Assembly: GCF_001425045.1 (NCBI RefSeq)
Contig: NZ_LMDJ01000035.1
Location: 186,001 to 250,000 of the forward strand
Direction: 5' to 3'
From: Massilia sp. Root351
GTDB taxonomy: Bacteria; Pseudomonadota; Gammaproteobacteria; Burkholderiales; Burkholderiaceae_D
DNA length: 64,000 nucleotides
The notes under the pieces were generated by a model that worked only from the letters and a program-made list of their open reading frames with translations, did not search any database and was not told the DNA's origin. Positions 33,288 through 42,434 of this stretch are shown here, piece by piece; the stretch's first letter is position 1; each line of letters begins with the position of its first letter. The translations under genes were made by a program, and so were the position numbers.

Positions 33288-35492
33288 ATGCTCACCCGCC
33301 CCATCCCCGGCCTTTGCCTGCATTCGACGGCAGCGGCCCTGCTCTGTAGTTTCGCCGGCCAGCCGGCGGCACTCGCACAGGAGGCCAAGATCCAGGTTGT
33401 CGAAGTATCGGGCAAGCGCCCGCAAGGGCTGCGCGATCTCGCCGGCACCGTCACCGCCGTCAGCGGTGGCCAGCTCGAACAGCTGAGCGCCACGGGATTC
33501 GAGGACTATTTGAAGCTGACGCCTGGCGTCCAGTTGAGCAAAGGCGAACCGGATGCCGCCGTACTGTCGATCCGCGGCATCAATACCTTCACCGACCCCA
33601 CCAATGGGGTCACCCAGGGAACGGTGGGAGTCTATGTGGACGATGTGCCGTTCACCGATCCATTTGGCCGCCTCGGCCTGCCCGATCTGGCGCCCTTCGA
33701 CATGGAGCGCGTCGAAGTCATGCGCGGTCCGCAAGGCGTTCTTTATGGTTCATCCTCGCTTGGCGGCGCTTTGCGCTACGTGCCGGCCAAGCCGGATTTC
33801 AGCGGCACCAGCGCCACGGCCATGGCCACCGTCGGCTCAGGCGACGGCGCCCTGGCGCGCCAGGGCTGGGTCAGCGCGAACTGGGCGGCTCCCGACGGCG
33901 CCACTGCGCTCAGGATCGGAGGCTTCGTGCGCAAGGATGGCGGCACGATCGACAACCCCATCGCAAGCAGCAGCAACGATCTGAAACAGCAGGCGCTGCG
34001 CGTCGGATGGTCCGCCAAACTGGGCGATACATTCAAGGCAACCCTGCTGGGCATGCAGCAGCGCACCGATGTCGCGGATGCCGGCTATAGCACTCTGCAC
34101 AACGCGAGGCTGAAAACGAACACTCCGACGGCATCGCCGCGCACCAGCAAAAACGCCATGCTCAATCTGGTACTGGAATACGGCTTGGGAAACTACCTTG
34201 TCACCTCGTCCACTGCCACGCTGGAAAAGCGGTACGACGCCCGCAACGATGTCACGCAGCGCTTCGGCCCCGTGCTTGCCTCCCAGGCGCCCTACATGCA
34301 GTTTGCGCAGTCCTATCGATCGCGCGCCAACTCGCAGGAACTGCGGATCGCCAGCCGTGAAGCCGGTCCGGTCAGCGTTGTCGCCGGCGCCTTCTATCAG
34401 CAGTTCCGCATCGCGCTGGACGGCGGCGTGCATGCACCGGGCGCGCGCCAGTTGGCCGAGCGTGTTTACGGCGCAGGCGTCGGCGGGCTGTTTTCCACCG
34501 CCGCGCCGGACCGGATTTACCGCGAAGTGGACCAAGCGCGCGCCACCGAAGCTGCAGTTTTCGCGGAAGCGGAAACCACGCTGGGCGAGAAATTCAGCGC
34601 CGGCATCGGCGCCCGTTTCTACCGCACCTCGATGCGCTCCGCCATCAACGCCACCGGCCTGCTGGCCGGCACGCCGGACGACCCGCGCAACGACAGCACT
34701 TCCGACAGCGGATATACGCCGCGCCTCAGCTTGAAATACCGGCATGCCGCCAACCTGATGCTCTATGGGTCGATGGCCGACGGCTACCGCTTCGGCGGCA
34801 ACAACATCATTGCGGCCGACCCGGTCTTTCCAACGCCCGCCAGCTTCCGCAGCGACAAGCTGCGCACGTGGGAGGCAGGGCTGCGTTACGGCTCGCCATC
34901 CGCCACCCAGTTCGACCTGGCCATGTTCCGCTCAGACTGGCGCGATGTGCAGGTCGTGCTGGTGCGCCCGACCGACCGCTTCCCTTACGTGACCAATATC
35001 GGCCGCGCCCGGGTCGACGGTGTCGAAGCGCTGCTGGCGTGGCGGCCGCTCGCCGGCCTGATGGTCCGTCCCAGCTACACCTATACCAAGGCGCACACGC
35101 TGGGCGATCTGGACACGGGGCGCGCCGCGCCGTTCGAACGATGGATCCGCAATGGCACGCCGCTGCCGGCCACGCCACGCCAACAGGCGGCGACGGAACT
35201 CAGCTACCGTTTCGACGGACCCGCCGGGGCGCGCGCCACAGCAGGCGTCGTCCACAGCTACGTCGGCCGTTCCTATAACGACCTTGAGCGCAGTGTGCAA
35301 ATCGGCGGCTACAAGCAGGTCGATCTGAGCCTGCGCCTGGCCTGGCCGCTGGCAGAGCTGACCCTGTTCGTGCATAACGCGGGCGACACCATGGGCGTGG
35401 TATCCGCCGTGGGCGGCCCCCTCTCGGGCTACACCAACTACTACCTGACGAAACCGCGCTCCGCGGGCGTTTCGCTGCGTACCGATTTCTGA
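33288..35492 (+). CDS. TonB-dependent receptor
   Basis: This 734-residue outer-membrane receptor has a signal peptide over the first 30 residues (cleavage near ALAQ). The plug reads VVEVSGKRPQGLRDLAGTV, FEDYLKLTPGVQLSKG and MERVEVMRGPQGVLYGSSSLG (this last at residues 142-162), the classic TonB plug motifs. The end GVSLRTDF finishes with the Phe expected for barrel assembly. It resembles the siderophore or small-molecule class more than the Xanthomonas/Caulobacter glycan class of the receptor at 17798. GGAGA precedes ATG 33288. It is co-transcribed with a carboxypeptidase 10 bp downstream, which suggests a peptide-containing ligand. Confidence 0.92.
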   Translation: MLTRPIPGLCLHSTAAALLCSFAGQPAALAQEAKIQVVEVSGKRPQGLRDLAGTVTAVSGGQLEQLSATGFEDYLKLTPGVQLSKGEPDAAVLSIRGINTFTDPTNGVTQGTVGVYVDDVPFTDPFGRLGLPDLAPFDMERVEVMRGPQGVLYGSSSLGGALRYVPAKPDFSGTSATAMATVGSGDGALARQGWVSANWAAPDGATALRIGGFVRKDGGTIDNPIASSSNDLKQQALRVGWSAKLGDTFKATLLGMQQRTDVADAGYSTLHNARLKTNTPTASPRTSKNAMLNLVLEYGLGNYLVTSSTATLEKRYDARNDVTQRFGPVLASQAPYMQFAQSYRSRANSQELRIASREAGPVSVVAGAFYQQFRIALDGGVHAPGARQLAERVYGAGVGGLFSTAAPDRIYREVDQARATEAAVFAEAETTLGEKFSAGIGARFYRTSMRSAINATGLLAGTPDDPRNDSTSDSGYTPRLSLKYRHAANLMLYGSMADGYRFGGNNIIAADPVFPTPASFRSDKLRTWEAGLRYGSPSATQFDLAMFRSDWRDVQVVLVRPTDRFPYVTNIGRARVDGVEALLAWRPLAGLMVRPSYTYTKAHTLGDLDTGRAAPFERWIRNGTPLPATPRQQAATELSYRFDGPAGARATAGVVHSYVGRSYNDLERSVQIGGYKQVDLSLRLAWPLAELTLFVHNAGDTMGVVSAVGGPLSGYTNYYLTKPRSAGVSLRTDF

Positions 35493-35501
35493 CGGGGCAT
35501 T

Positions 35502-36824
35502 ATGGTCTCGCACATCATTTCATCGATCCCCGACTATCGCGCCCTGCCAACAGTACGCCAGATGCAGGCCCAGACCCGCGCGCTGGCGGCGCTGCAGGAT
35601 CCCAACGTGCAGGTGCGCCGAATCGGCACCAGCCGCGAAGGACAGCCGATTGAGCTGATCTCGATCGGCAGCGCCCGACGCAGCGCGCTGGTGGTGGGCA
35701 CGCCGCACCCGAACGAAGCCATCGGCTGCCTCACGACCGAATACCTGATTGACCGCCTGCGCCACGACGAGCGGCTGCGCAAGGACCTCGGCTACACATG
35801 GCACTTCATCCGTTCGATTGAACCGGACGGCTTGCGGCGCAACGAGGCATGGCTGGACACACCGCACGATGTCGGCGCCTATCTGCGCGGCTTTTTCCGG
35901 CCGGCCTTGCAGGAGCAGGCCGAGTACAGTTTTCCCCTGGCCGTCGACGATGTGCATTTCGAACGCTCGACGCCGGAAAACCACGCCTGGCAGGAGGCCA
36001 TTGCGCTGACACGGCCTGATTTGATGGTCTCGCTGCACAACGCCGAGCATGGCGGCGCGTTTCATATCCTGTCCCATCCCCACCATGAACTGGCAGCGCA
36101 GCTCACGCGCGAAGCGGCCGACTTCGATATTCCGCTCGACACGCTGGGCGAGCTTGGTGCCGGCTTGACCGCGCTGTCTCCCGGCGTCTTCCAGACCTTC
36201 GACGTCGCGGCGATGCTGCGGAGCGTGCCGGCCGAGCGCCGCGCCGCCATATGGACAGGCGGCCAGTCGAGCTTCGGATACACCGCGCCGGGCGGCACGT
36301 TCTGCCTCACTGTGGAAGTGCCGCATTGGCGCGAAGCGCTGGTCCCGGCAAACGCAGACAGGCGCTCCGATCTGGCAGAGGCGCTTGAGCCGGCAACCGG
36401 TTGGTTCCGCACGACACTGGCGCTGCTGGAGCGTTACCTGCCGATGGTCGAACCGCGGACAGGTCCGAACAGCGAAGCGGGACGCTATCTGGAGGCGCTG
36501 CGCGAAGCGCGCACCATGGCGCAGCGCCAACTAGGCTTCCTCGCCGCACCGCCGCCACTCGCCATGTCGCACACGGAAGCGATGGCGCAGCGGCGGGCAA
36601 TGCGGCTGTTTACCTTAAGGCCGGTCGCGATGATGGCCCGGCTGGCCTCCATGGTGAGCGCGCCGGCCGCCATGGCCTCCGCCTCAGGCATCCTGGAGTC
36701 GGCGCTTGCCGACAGGTCATTTACCTCAGGATTGGTGCCGGTGCCTTTGCGGACTTCCGTCGGCCTGCAGGTCCGCGCCACGCTCACCACAGCCGCAGCA
36801 ATGGCGCACCGGGTACCTGGCTAA
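35502..36824 (+). CDS. M14 family zinc carboxypeptidase
   Basis: This 440-residue peptidase has the zinc motif H69-x2-E72 in GTPHPNEAIGC, the third ligand H179 in MVSLHNAEHGG, and the catalytic Glu E272 in FCLTVEVPHW. M14 enzymes remove C-terminal residues or amidated groups from peptides. No signal peptide is seen, so it probably acts in the cytoplasm on an imported ligand. Residues 350-440 are low-complexity, Met/Ala/Arg-rich and unlike the family, so the true end of the fold may be near 350. It follows the TonB receptor by 10 bp and shares its regulation. Confidence 0.87.
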   Translation: MVSHIISSIPDYRALPTVRQMQAQTRALAALQDPNVQVRRIGTSREGQPIELISIGSARRSALVVGTPHPNEAIGCLTTEYLIDRLRHDERLRKDLGYTWHFIRSIEPDGLRRNEAWLDTPHDVGAYLRGFFRPALQEQAEYSFPLAVDDVHFERSTPENHAWQEAIALTRPDLMVSLHNAEHGGAFHILSHPHHELAAQLTREAADFDIPLDTLGELGAGLTALSPGVFQTFDVAAMLRSVPAERRAAIWTGGQSSFGYTAPGGTFCLTVEVPHWREALVPANADRRSDLAEALEPATGWFRTTLALLERYLPMVEPRTGPNSEAGRYLEALREARTMAQRQLGFLAAPPPLAMSHTEAMAQRRAMRLFTLRPVAMMARLASMVSAPAAMASASGILESALADRSFTSGLVPVPLRTSVGLQVRATLTTAAAMAHRVPG

Positions 36825-37090
36825 GCTCACGCGGGCCGCCAAGGCGGAGCGCACCGATAGCGACACCGCCCAGTGGCACACTGCAAACAGCTTGCGGCTT
36901 TGGCCGCCAAGCGGCTGGTGGACTTGTTTCGCCGGCCGAGGGCGCTGGACAGGCACAGCAGGAATTTCGATTGACCCAAGATGTGGCCAAGTCATCACAA
37001 CATTAACGGTTTTTAACGCAGAGTGTAACCCTGGTGTAGCCCCGGCAAAAAAGATGGCGGCGGGAAAATCACCTAAGTCATTGATTTTTA
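36825..37090. other. Intergenic region with no recognised feature
   Basis: This 266-bp stretch between the carboxypeptidase and the tRNA gene holds no supported gene, repeat or terminator that I can see. Its base composition becomes more AT-rich after about 37000. Confidence 0.5.
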
Positions 37091-37166
37091 TGGTGCGGCT
37101 GGCGGGGATCGAACCCACAACCCTTGGCTTCGGAGGCCAATACTCTATCCATTGAGCTACAGCCGC
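37091..37166 (-). tRNA. tRNA-Arg (anticodon CCG)
   Basis: On the minus strand the 76-nt sequence folds as a cloverleaf. The acceptor stem is GCGGCTG with CAGCCGC, and a discriminator A and an encoded CCA end follow. The anticodon loop is CTCCGAA, giving anticodon CCG and decoding CGG. The T arm is GTGGG-TTCGATC-CCCGC. Confidence 0.95.
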
Positions 37167-37273
37167 GTAGAGGGAACTTCGGAGGTGACAGAAGGATACC
37201 GGGTTTCGTCTTGTGCGTCCATGAAAAGTGTCGCTTTTGCACCGTTCTGCATCCACAGGCAATCTTTTGAGAC

Positions 37274-37279
37274 TATAAT
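37274..37279 (+). promoter_or_regulatory. Putative -10 element for the cytochrome c gene
   Basis: A consensus TATAAT lies 95 bp upstream of the cytochrome start. No good -35 is seen at 17 bp, so the promoter assignment is tentative. Confidence 0.4.
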
Positions 37280-37373
37280 CGCCCGTTTGGCGAGCAAATG
37301 CGCTTCTTCACCTGCATGCAAAACCGATAACGTAACGCCGACGCAAGTTTCGAAATTTGTTATTAAGGAAATC

Positions 37374-37934
37374 ATGAGCGACGCACACAACCACGAATCC
37401 GCCATCAGAACGCCCAAGCAGCTCGCAGCAGCAGTGATCGGCTTCTTCCTCATCACCGTGCTGGGCATCGCCCTGCTGGTGCAATTCGTTACCGCCACCA
37501 AGCTGACCGGCGCCGGCACCGAAAGCCAGTCCGCCGAGGCCATCAGCTCGCGCTTGCAGCCGGTGGCCGATGTGGGCTTCACGCTGAAGGACGCCAACGC
37601 GCCCAAGGTACTGCAATCGGGCGAAGCCATCTACACCTCGACCTGCGCGGCTTGCCATGGCGCCGGCGTGGCAGGCGCCCCGAAAGTGGGCGACAACGGC
37701 GCCTGGGGCGCCCGCCTGGCCCAGGGCTACGACACGATCATGAAACACGCTATCGAAGGCCTGCGCGCCATGCCCGCCAAGGGCGGCAACCCGGATCTGG
37801 ACGACGTCGAAGTGGCACGCGCGGTGGTGTTCATGGCCAACAAATCGGGCGGCTCGCTGAAGGAACCGGCAGTACCGGCGGCGGCGCCTGCTGCTGCCCC
37901 GGCAGCGGCGCCGGCGGAGGCGCCCAAGGGCTGA
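37374..37934 (+). CDS. Membrane-anchored class I cytochrome c
   Basis: This 186-residue c-type cytochrome has one N-terminal membrane helix (AAAVIGFFLITVLGIALLVQ, residues 18-37) that anchors it to the inner membrane with the haem domain in the periplasm. Haem attaches at C91-A-A-C94-H95 in STCAACHGAGV, and the distal ligand is likely the Met of GLRAMPAKGG. The domain matches the cytochrome c5/CytC_3 group. The tail is a PAAAPAA repeat. ATG 37374 follows AAGGAA. It probably moves electrons in the aerobic respiratory chain. A strong bidirectional terminator follows. Confidence 0.93.
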   Translation: MSDAHNHESAIRTPKQLAAAVIGFFLITVLGIALLVQFVTATKLTGAGTESQSAEAISSRLQPVADVGFTLKDANAPKVLQSGEAIYTSTCAACHGAGVAGAPKVGDNGAWGARLAQGYDTIMKHAIEGLRAMPAKGGNPDLDDVEVARAVVFMANKSGGSLKEPAVPAAAPAAAPAAAPAEAPKG

Positions 37935-37980
37935 GGCTGAGGTCCGGCGGGTGATGCTTAGCTAGCCCGCCCTACGCAAT

Positions 37981-38017
37981 AAAAAAAACCGCTCAGTTTG
38001 AACTGAGCGGTTTTTTT
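37981..38017. terminator. Bidirectional Rho-independent terminator
   Basis: The stem CCGCTCAGTT / AACTGAGCGG (37989-37998 with 38001-38010) has a TG loop. An A run on the left (37981-37988) and a T run on the right (38011-38017) let it work on both strands. It ends the cytochrome c and the M13 peptidase transcripts. Confidence 0.92.
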
Positions 38018-38027
38018 ACGTCCGTGC

Positions 38028-40085
38028 TTACCAGATGATGACGCGCTCTTTCGGCGCCAGATACATCTTGTCGCCTTGCTTGACCTTGAAGGCGTCGTAG
38101 AAGCCCGGCTGGTTGCGCATGGTGCCGTTGGCGCGGAACTGGCCCGGCGAGTGCGGGTCGGTCTTGATGCGGCTGATCATTTCAGGATCGCGCATCTTGC
38201 TGCGCCATACTTGCGCAAAGCCCATGAAGAAGCGCTGGTCGCCCGTCAGGCCGTCGATCACCGGCGCCGGCTTGCCCTTCAGCGACAGCTTGTAGGCCTT
38301 GTAGGCGATCGCCACGCCGGAGTTGTCGGCAATGTTCTCGCCCAGGGTCAGTTCGCCGTTCACATGGTAGCCGGGCAGCGGGCTGAAGGCGTTGTACTGC
38401 GCCACCAGGGCCTTGGTCTTGGCTTCGAAGTTCTTGTGGTCGGCGGCGCTCCACCAGTCGCGCAGGTTGCCGTCGCCGTCGTACTGGGCGCCCTGGTCGT
38501 CGAAGCCGTGGCTGATCTCGTGGCCGATGACCGCGCCGATGCCGCCGTAGTTGACGGCGTCGTCCGCGCTGGCGTCAAAGAACGGCGGCTGCAGGATGGC
38601 GGCCGGGAACACGATCTCGTTCATTTCCGGGTTGTAGTAGGCGTTTACGGTCTGCGGCGTCATGCCCCATTCGTCGCGGTCGATCGGCTTGCCCAGCTTG
38701 TTGATTTCCTTGTTGTAGTCGGCCTGGCGCGAACGCTGCACGTTGCCCACCAGGTCGTCGCGCGTGACCACCAGCGCGGAGTAGTCGCGCCATTTGTTCG
38801 GGTAGCCGATCTTGGTGGTGAACTTGGCCAGCTTGGCTTGCGCCTGCTTCTTGGTGGCCGGGCTCATCCAGTCCAGCTTGTCGATGCTTTGCTTGTACGA
38901 CACCAGCAGGTTCTTCACCAGCGCTTCCATGCGCGCCTTGCGCTCGGCCGGGAAGTGTTGCTCGACGTAGACTTTGCCCACCGCCTCGCCCAGCGCGCCT
39001 TCGACCGCCACCACGCCGCGCTTCCAGCGCGGACGCTGTTCCTTGGCGCCGCTCAGCACGGTGCCGTAGAAGGCGAAGTTTTCATCGACAAAGGCCTTCG
39101 ACAGGTAGGCCGCGTTGGCGCGCACCGCGTGCCACTGGAAGTAGGCTTTCCAGGTGTCCAGCGGGGTGGCCGCCAGCAGGTCGTTGAAGCCCTTCAGGTA
39201 GCTCGGCTGGCTGACGATGACATAGTTCACCTTGCCGGTGATTTTCAGCGCGTCCAGATAGGCGTTCCAGTCGTAGCCCGGGGTCAGTTCGCCCAGCTTG
39301 GCGATCTCGACCTTGTTGTAGGCTTTGACCGGGTCGCGCAGTTCGACTTTGCTCCACTGGATCTTGGCCAGTTCGGTTTCCAGCGCGACGATGGCCCTGG
39401 CCTTGGCGGCGCCGTCCTGGTCGCCCGCCAGGGTCAGCATCCTGGCGATGTGCAGCTCATACTTGGCCAGCGTGTCGGCCAGCTTGGCGTCGTCCTTTTT
39501 CAGGTAGTAGTCGCGGTCCGGCAGGCCCAGGCCGCTTTGCACGAAGTCGACCACGTACTTGGTGGAGTCCTTGTTGTCCTGGTGGATGCCCAGGTCGATC
39601 GGCGCGGCTGCGCCGGTCTGGTTGTTGCGGGCGATCAGCGCGGGCAACTGCTTCTTGTCGCTCAGCGCGGCGATGCGGGCCAGTTCAGCGCTCAGCGGCG
39701 CGGCGCCCAGCTGTTCCAGTTTGGCTTCGTCCATGTAGCTGGCGTAGAAGGCGCCGATGCGCTGCTCGTCCGCGCCGGCGTTCTGCTTGGCGGCCGCGTT
39801 CTCGATGATGGCGCGCAACTGCGGCTGGATGTCGTCGTGCAGCTTGGCGAAGCTGCCCCAGTTGGACTTGTCGGCCGGGATCTCGGTCGTGGCCAGCCAC
39901 TTGCCGCTCAGGTGGGTGAAGAAGTCGTCCTGCGCGCGCACGGACGGGTCGATATATTCAACGGCGATGCCGGACGTCAGCTTGCCCCCGGTGGGGCTCT
40001 TGGCGGCGCCGGCAGCGCCGGCGTGGCCGGCCGCAGCGGTGGCCAACAGGGCCAGGGTCAAGGTACTCAACAGATGTCGTTTCAC
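38028..40085 (-). CDS. M13 family zinc metallopeptidase (copy 1)
   Basis: This 685-residue neprilysin/PepO-type endopeptidase has the zinc motif HEISH in VIGHEISHGFDDQGAQ (near residue 520) and the downstream GENIADNSGVAIAYKAY with the third ligand Glu. The conserved end is PKERVIIW. A signal peptide covers about the first 25 residues (HLLSTLTLALLATAAAGHA). The start is GTG at 40085, preceded by GAGGG; no in-frame ATG lies close. A second, very similar gene follows in the same orientation at 40211-42259, so the pair looks like a tandem duplication. It likely acts in the periplasm on short peptides. Confidence 0.93.
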   Translation of the reverse strand: MKRHLLSTLTLALLATAAAGHAGAAGAAKSPTGGKLTSGIAVEYIDPSVRAQDDFFTHLSGKWLATTEIPADKSNWGSFAKLHDDIQPQLRAIIENAAAKQNAGADEQRIGAFYASYMDEAKLEQLGAAPLSAELARIAALSDKKQLPALIARNNQTGAAAPIDLGIHQDNKDSTKYVVDFVQSGLGLPDRDYYLKKDDAKLADTLAKYELHIARMLTLAGDQDGAAKARAIVALETELAKIQWSKVELRDPVKAYNKVEIAKLGELTPGYDWNAYLDALKITGKVNYVIVSQPSYLKGFNDLLAATPLDTWKAYFQWHAVRANAAYLSKAFVDENFAFYGTVLSGAKEQRPRWKRGVVAVEGALGEAVGKVYVEQHFPAERKARMEALVKNLLVSYKQSIDKLDWMSPATKKQAQAKLAKFTTKIGYPNKWRDYSALVVTRDDLVGNVQRSRQADYNKEINKLGKPIDRDEWGMTPQTVNAYYNPEMNEIVFPAAILQPPFFDASADDAVNYGGIGAVIGHEISHGFDDQGAQYDGDGNLRDWWSAADHKNFEAKTKALVAQYNAFSPLPGYHVNGELTLGENIADNSGVAIAYKAYKLSLKGKPAPVIDGLTGDQRFFMGFAQVWRSKMRDPEMISRIKTDPHSPGQFRANGTMRNQPGFYDAFKVKQGDKMYLAPKERVIIW

Positions 40086-40172
40086 GGGCTACTTCCCTCT
40101 CATTGTTTGTCTGGTTATGTTCCGGCTCGTGGCCGGTTTTTCACTCTAGCACAGCGCCGCGGCGCTGATAAC

Positions 40173-40199
40173 AAAAAGGCCACATGCAGTGGCCTTTTT
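40173..40199 (-). terminator. Rho-independent terminator after M13 peptidase copy 2
   Basis: AAAAAGGCCAC and GTGGCCTTTTT form an 11-bp perfect stem with a 5-nt loop. On the minus strand the T tract follows directly after the stem. It lies 12 bp beyond the stop of the gene at 40211-42259, so the two M13 genes are separate transcripts. Confidence 0.85.
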
Positions 40200-40210
40200 G
40201 TCGTTTCACA

Positions 40211-42259
40211 TTACCAGATAATCACGCGCTGTTCAGGCGCCAGATACATCGGATCGCCTGCCTTCACGCCGAAGGCATCGTAGAAGCCGGGCTGGTTCTT
40301 CATGGTGCCGTTGGCGCGGAACTGGCCCGGCGAGTGCGGGTCGGTCTTGACCTGCTTGATCTGCGCCTCTTCGCGCATCTTGCTGCGCCATACCTGGCCG
40401 AAGCCCATGTAGAAGCGCTGCTCGCCGGTCAGCTGGTCGATCACCGGCGCCGGCTTGCCGCCCAGCGACAGCTTGTAGGCCTTGTAGGCCACCGCCACGC
40501 CGGAATTGTCGGCAATGTTCTCGCCCAGGGTCAGCGCGCCGTTGACGTAGTAGCCCGGCAGCGGGCTGTAGCCGTCGTACTGCTTGGTCAGCGCGTCGGC
40601 CTTGGCCTTGAAGTTGGCGCGGTCGGCGGCGCTCCACCAGTCGCGCAGGTTGCCGTCGCCGTCGGACTGGCTGCCCTTGTCGTCGAAGCCGTGGCTGATC
40701 TCGTGGCCGATGACGGCGCCGATGCCGCCGTAGTTCACCGCGTCGTCGGCGCGCGCGTCGAAGAACGGCGGCTGCAGGATGGCGGCCGGGAACACGATCT
40801 CGTTGGTGGTGGAACGGTAGTAGGCGTTCACGGTCTGCGGCGTCATGCCCCATTCCTCGCGGTCCACCGGCGCGCCCAGCTTGGCCAGGTTGCGCTTGTA
40901 GCCGAACTCGGCGGCGCGGCGCATATTGCCGGCCAGGTCGCCGGCCACGATGGTCAGCGCGCTGTAGTCGCGCCACTTGTTCGGGTAGCCGATCTTGGTG
41001 GTGAACTTGGCCAGCTTGGCTTGCGCTTCGCGCTTGGTTTCCGGGCTCATCCAGTCCAGGGTGTCGATGCTGTCCTTATAGGCCACCATCAGGTTCTTCA
41101 CCAGCGCTTCCATGCGCGCCTTGCGCTCGGCCGGGAAGTACTGCGCCACGTACAGCTTGCCCAAGCCTTCGCCGATGGCGCCTTCCACCACCCGCACGCC
41201 GCTCTTCCAGCGCGGCTCCTGCACCGTCACGCCGTTGATGACGCCGCTGTAGAAGGCGAAGTCGGCGTCGGCGAAGGCCTTGTTCAGGTAAGGCGAAGCG
41301 TCGCGCAGCAGCTGCCACTCGAAGTAGGCTTTCCAGGTGTCGAGCGCGGTTGCTTCGGCGATCTTGGCGAAGCCGGCCAGGTAGCTCGGCTGGTTGACGA
41401 TGATGGTGTCGGTCTTGGTGGCGATGCCGGCCTTGCCCATGGCGTCCTGCCAGTCATAGCCCGGGGCCAGCTCGGCCAGCTTGGCGATCTCGGTCTTGTT
41501 GTAGCGCTTGACAGGGTCGCGGTTGTCCACCTTGGTCCACTGCACTTCGGCCAGCGCGGTTTCCAGCGCCATGATGGCTTTCGCGTCGGCGGCGGCGTTC
41601 TTGTGGCCGGCCATGGTCAGCGTGTGCTCGATGTGGGCCACATATTTGTCGCGCACGGCGGCCAGCTTGGCGTCGTCCTTCTTCAGGTAGTAGTCGCGGT
41701 CCGGCAGGCCCAGGCCGCTTTGCGCGATGCTGGCGGCGTGCTGGGTAGAGTTGCGCGCGTCCTGGCTGATGTAGACGCCGTACGGCACCGATACGCCGAG
41801 GCGGGTCAGGTGGGCGATCATGCCCGGCAGGGCTTTCTTGTCCTTCAGGCCGCGAATGGCGCTCAGCTCACCGGCCAGCGGCTTGGTGCCGAGCTTTTCC
41901 AGCGCCGCCTCGTTCATGTAGCTGGTGTACAGGTCGGCGATCTTCTGCGCCTCGGTGCCCTGTTTGTGCTTGGTCTTCTGGGTGTCTTCGATCAGGCCGC
42001 GCAGTTGCGGCAGCGTGTCGTCGCGCAGCTTGGCGAACGATCCCCAGCTGGCCTTGTCGTCCGGGATCTTGGTGGCTTTCAGCCAGCCGCCGTTCAGGTG
42101 GGTGAAAAAGTCGTCCTGGGCGCGCACGCTGGCATCGATGTACTGGGTGTCGATGCCGGAAATCGGCGCGGCCGCCGGCGCGGGGTGGTCACCCTCATGC
42201 GCGATTGCTTGGGTTGCCATCAGGCCGATGACCAGGGTGCTCAGCATAGTACGTTTCAA
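40211..42259 (-). CDS. M13 family zinc metallopeptidase (copy 2)
   Basis: This 682-residue paralogue of the preceding peptidase shares the zinc motif HEISH (VIGHEISHGFDDKGSQ, near residue 517), GENIADNSGVAVAYKAY and the end PEQRVIIW. Large blocks of the C-terminal half are identical between the two, whereas the N-terminal halves differ. The start is TTG at 42259 with AAGGAGAG just upstream, so a non-ATG start is well supported. A signal peptide is visible (RTMLSTLVIGLMATQAIAHE). A His/Asp segment, HEGDHPAP, follows the cleavage site. Periplasmic peptide degradation is the expected role. Confidence 0.93.
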   Translation of the reverse strand: MKRTMLSTLVIGLMATQAIAHEGDHPAPAAAPISGIDTQYIDASVRAQDDFFTHLNGGWLKATKIPDDKASWGSFAKLRDDTLPQLRGLIEDTQKTKHKQGTEAQKIADLYTSYMNEAALEKLGTKPLAGELSAIRGLKDKKALPGMIAHLTRLGVSVPYGVYISQDARNSTQHAASIAQSGLGLPDRDYYLKKDDAKLAAVRDKYVAHIEHTLTMAGHKNAAADAKAIMALETALAEVQWTKVDNRDPVKRYNKTEIAKLAELAPGYDWQDAMGKAGIATKTDTIIVNQPSYLAGFAKIAEATALDTWKAYFEWQLLRDASPYLNKAFADADFAFYSGVINGVTVQEPRWKSGVRVVEGAIGEGLGKLYVAQYFPAERKARMEALVKNLMVAYKDSIDTLDWMSPETKREAQAKLAKFTTKIGYPNKWRDYSALTIVAGDLAGNMRRAAEFGYKRNLAKLGAPVDREEWGMTPQTVNAYYRSTTNEIVFPAAILQPPFFDARADDAVNYGGIGAVIGHEISHGFDDKGSQSDGDGNLRDWWSAADRANFKAKADALTKQYDGYSPLPGYYVNGALTLGENIADNSGVAVAYKAYKLSLGGKPAPVIDQLTGEQRFYMGFGQVWRSKMREEAQIKQVKTDPHSPGQFRANGTMKNQPGFYDAFGVKAGDPMYLAPEQRVIIW

Positions 42260-42434
42260 CTGCTCTCTCCTTGTTAGATGTGGTTCCCAGCGGACGGCTT
42301 GCAGCTCTTGGTCTGGCTGATGCGCACCTGGTTCCAGCCGCCATTCTAAGCGGGGTGGACGCCGGCGGGCCGCGCCGGCGGGCGCTTTTTACTTTTCGAT
42401 ACACGGCGCAGGCACGGGCTGTGGCATGGCCGCA

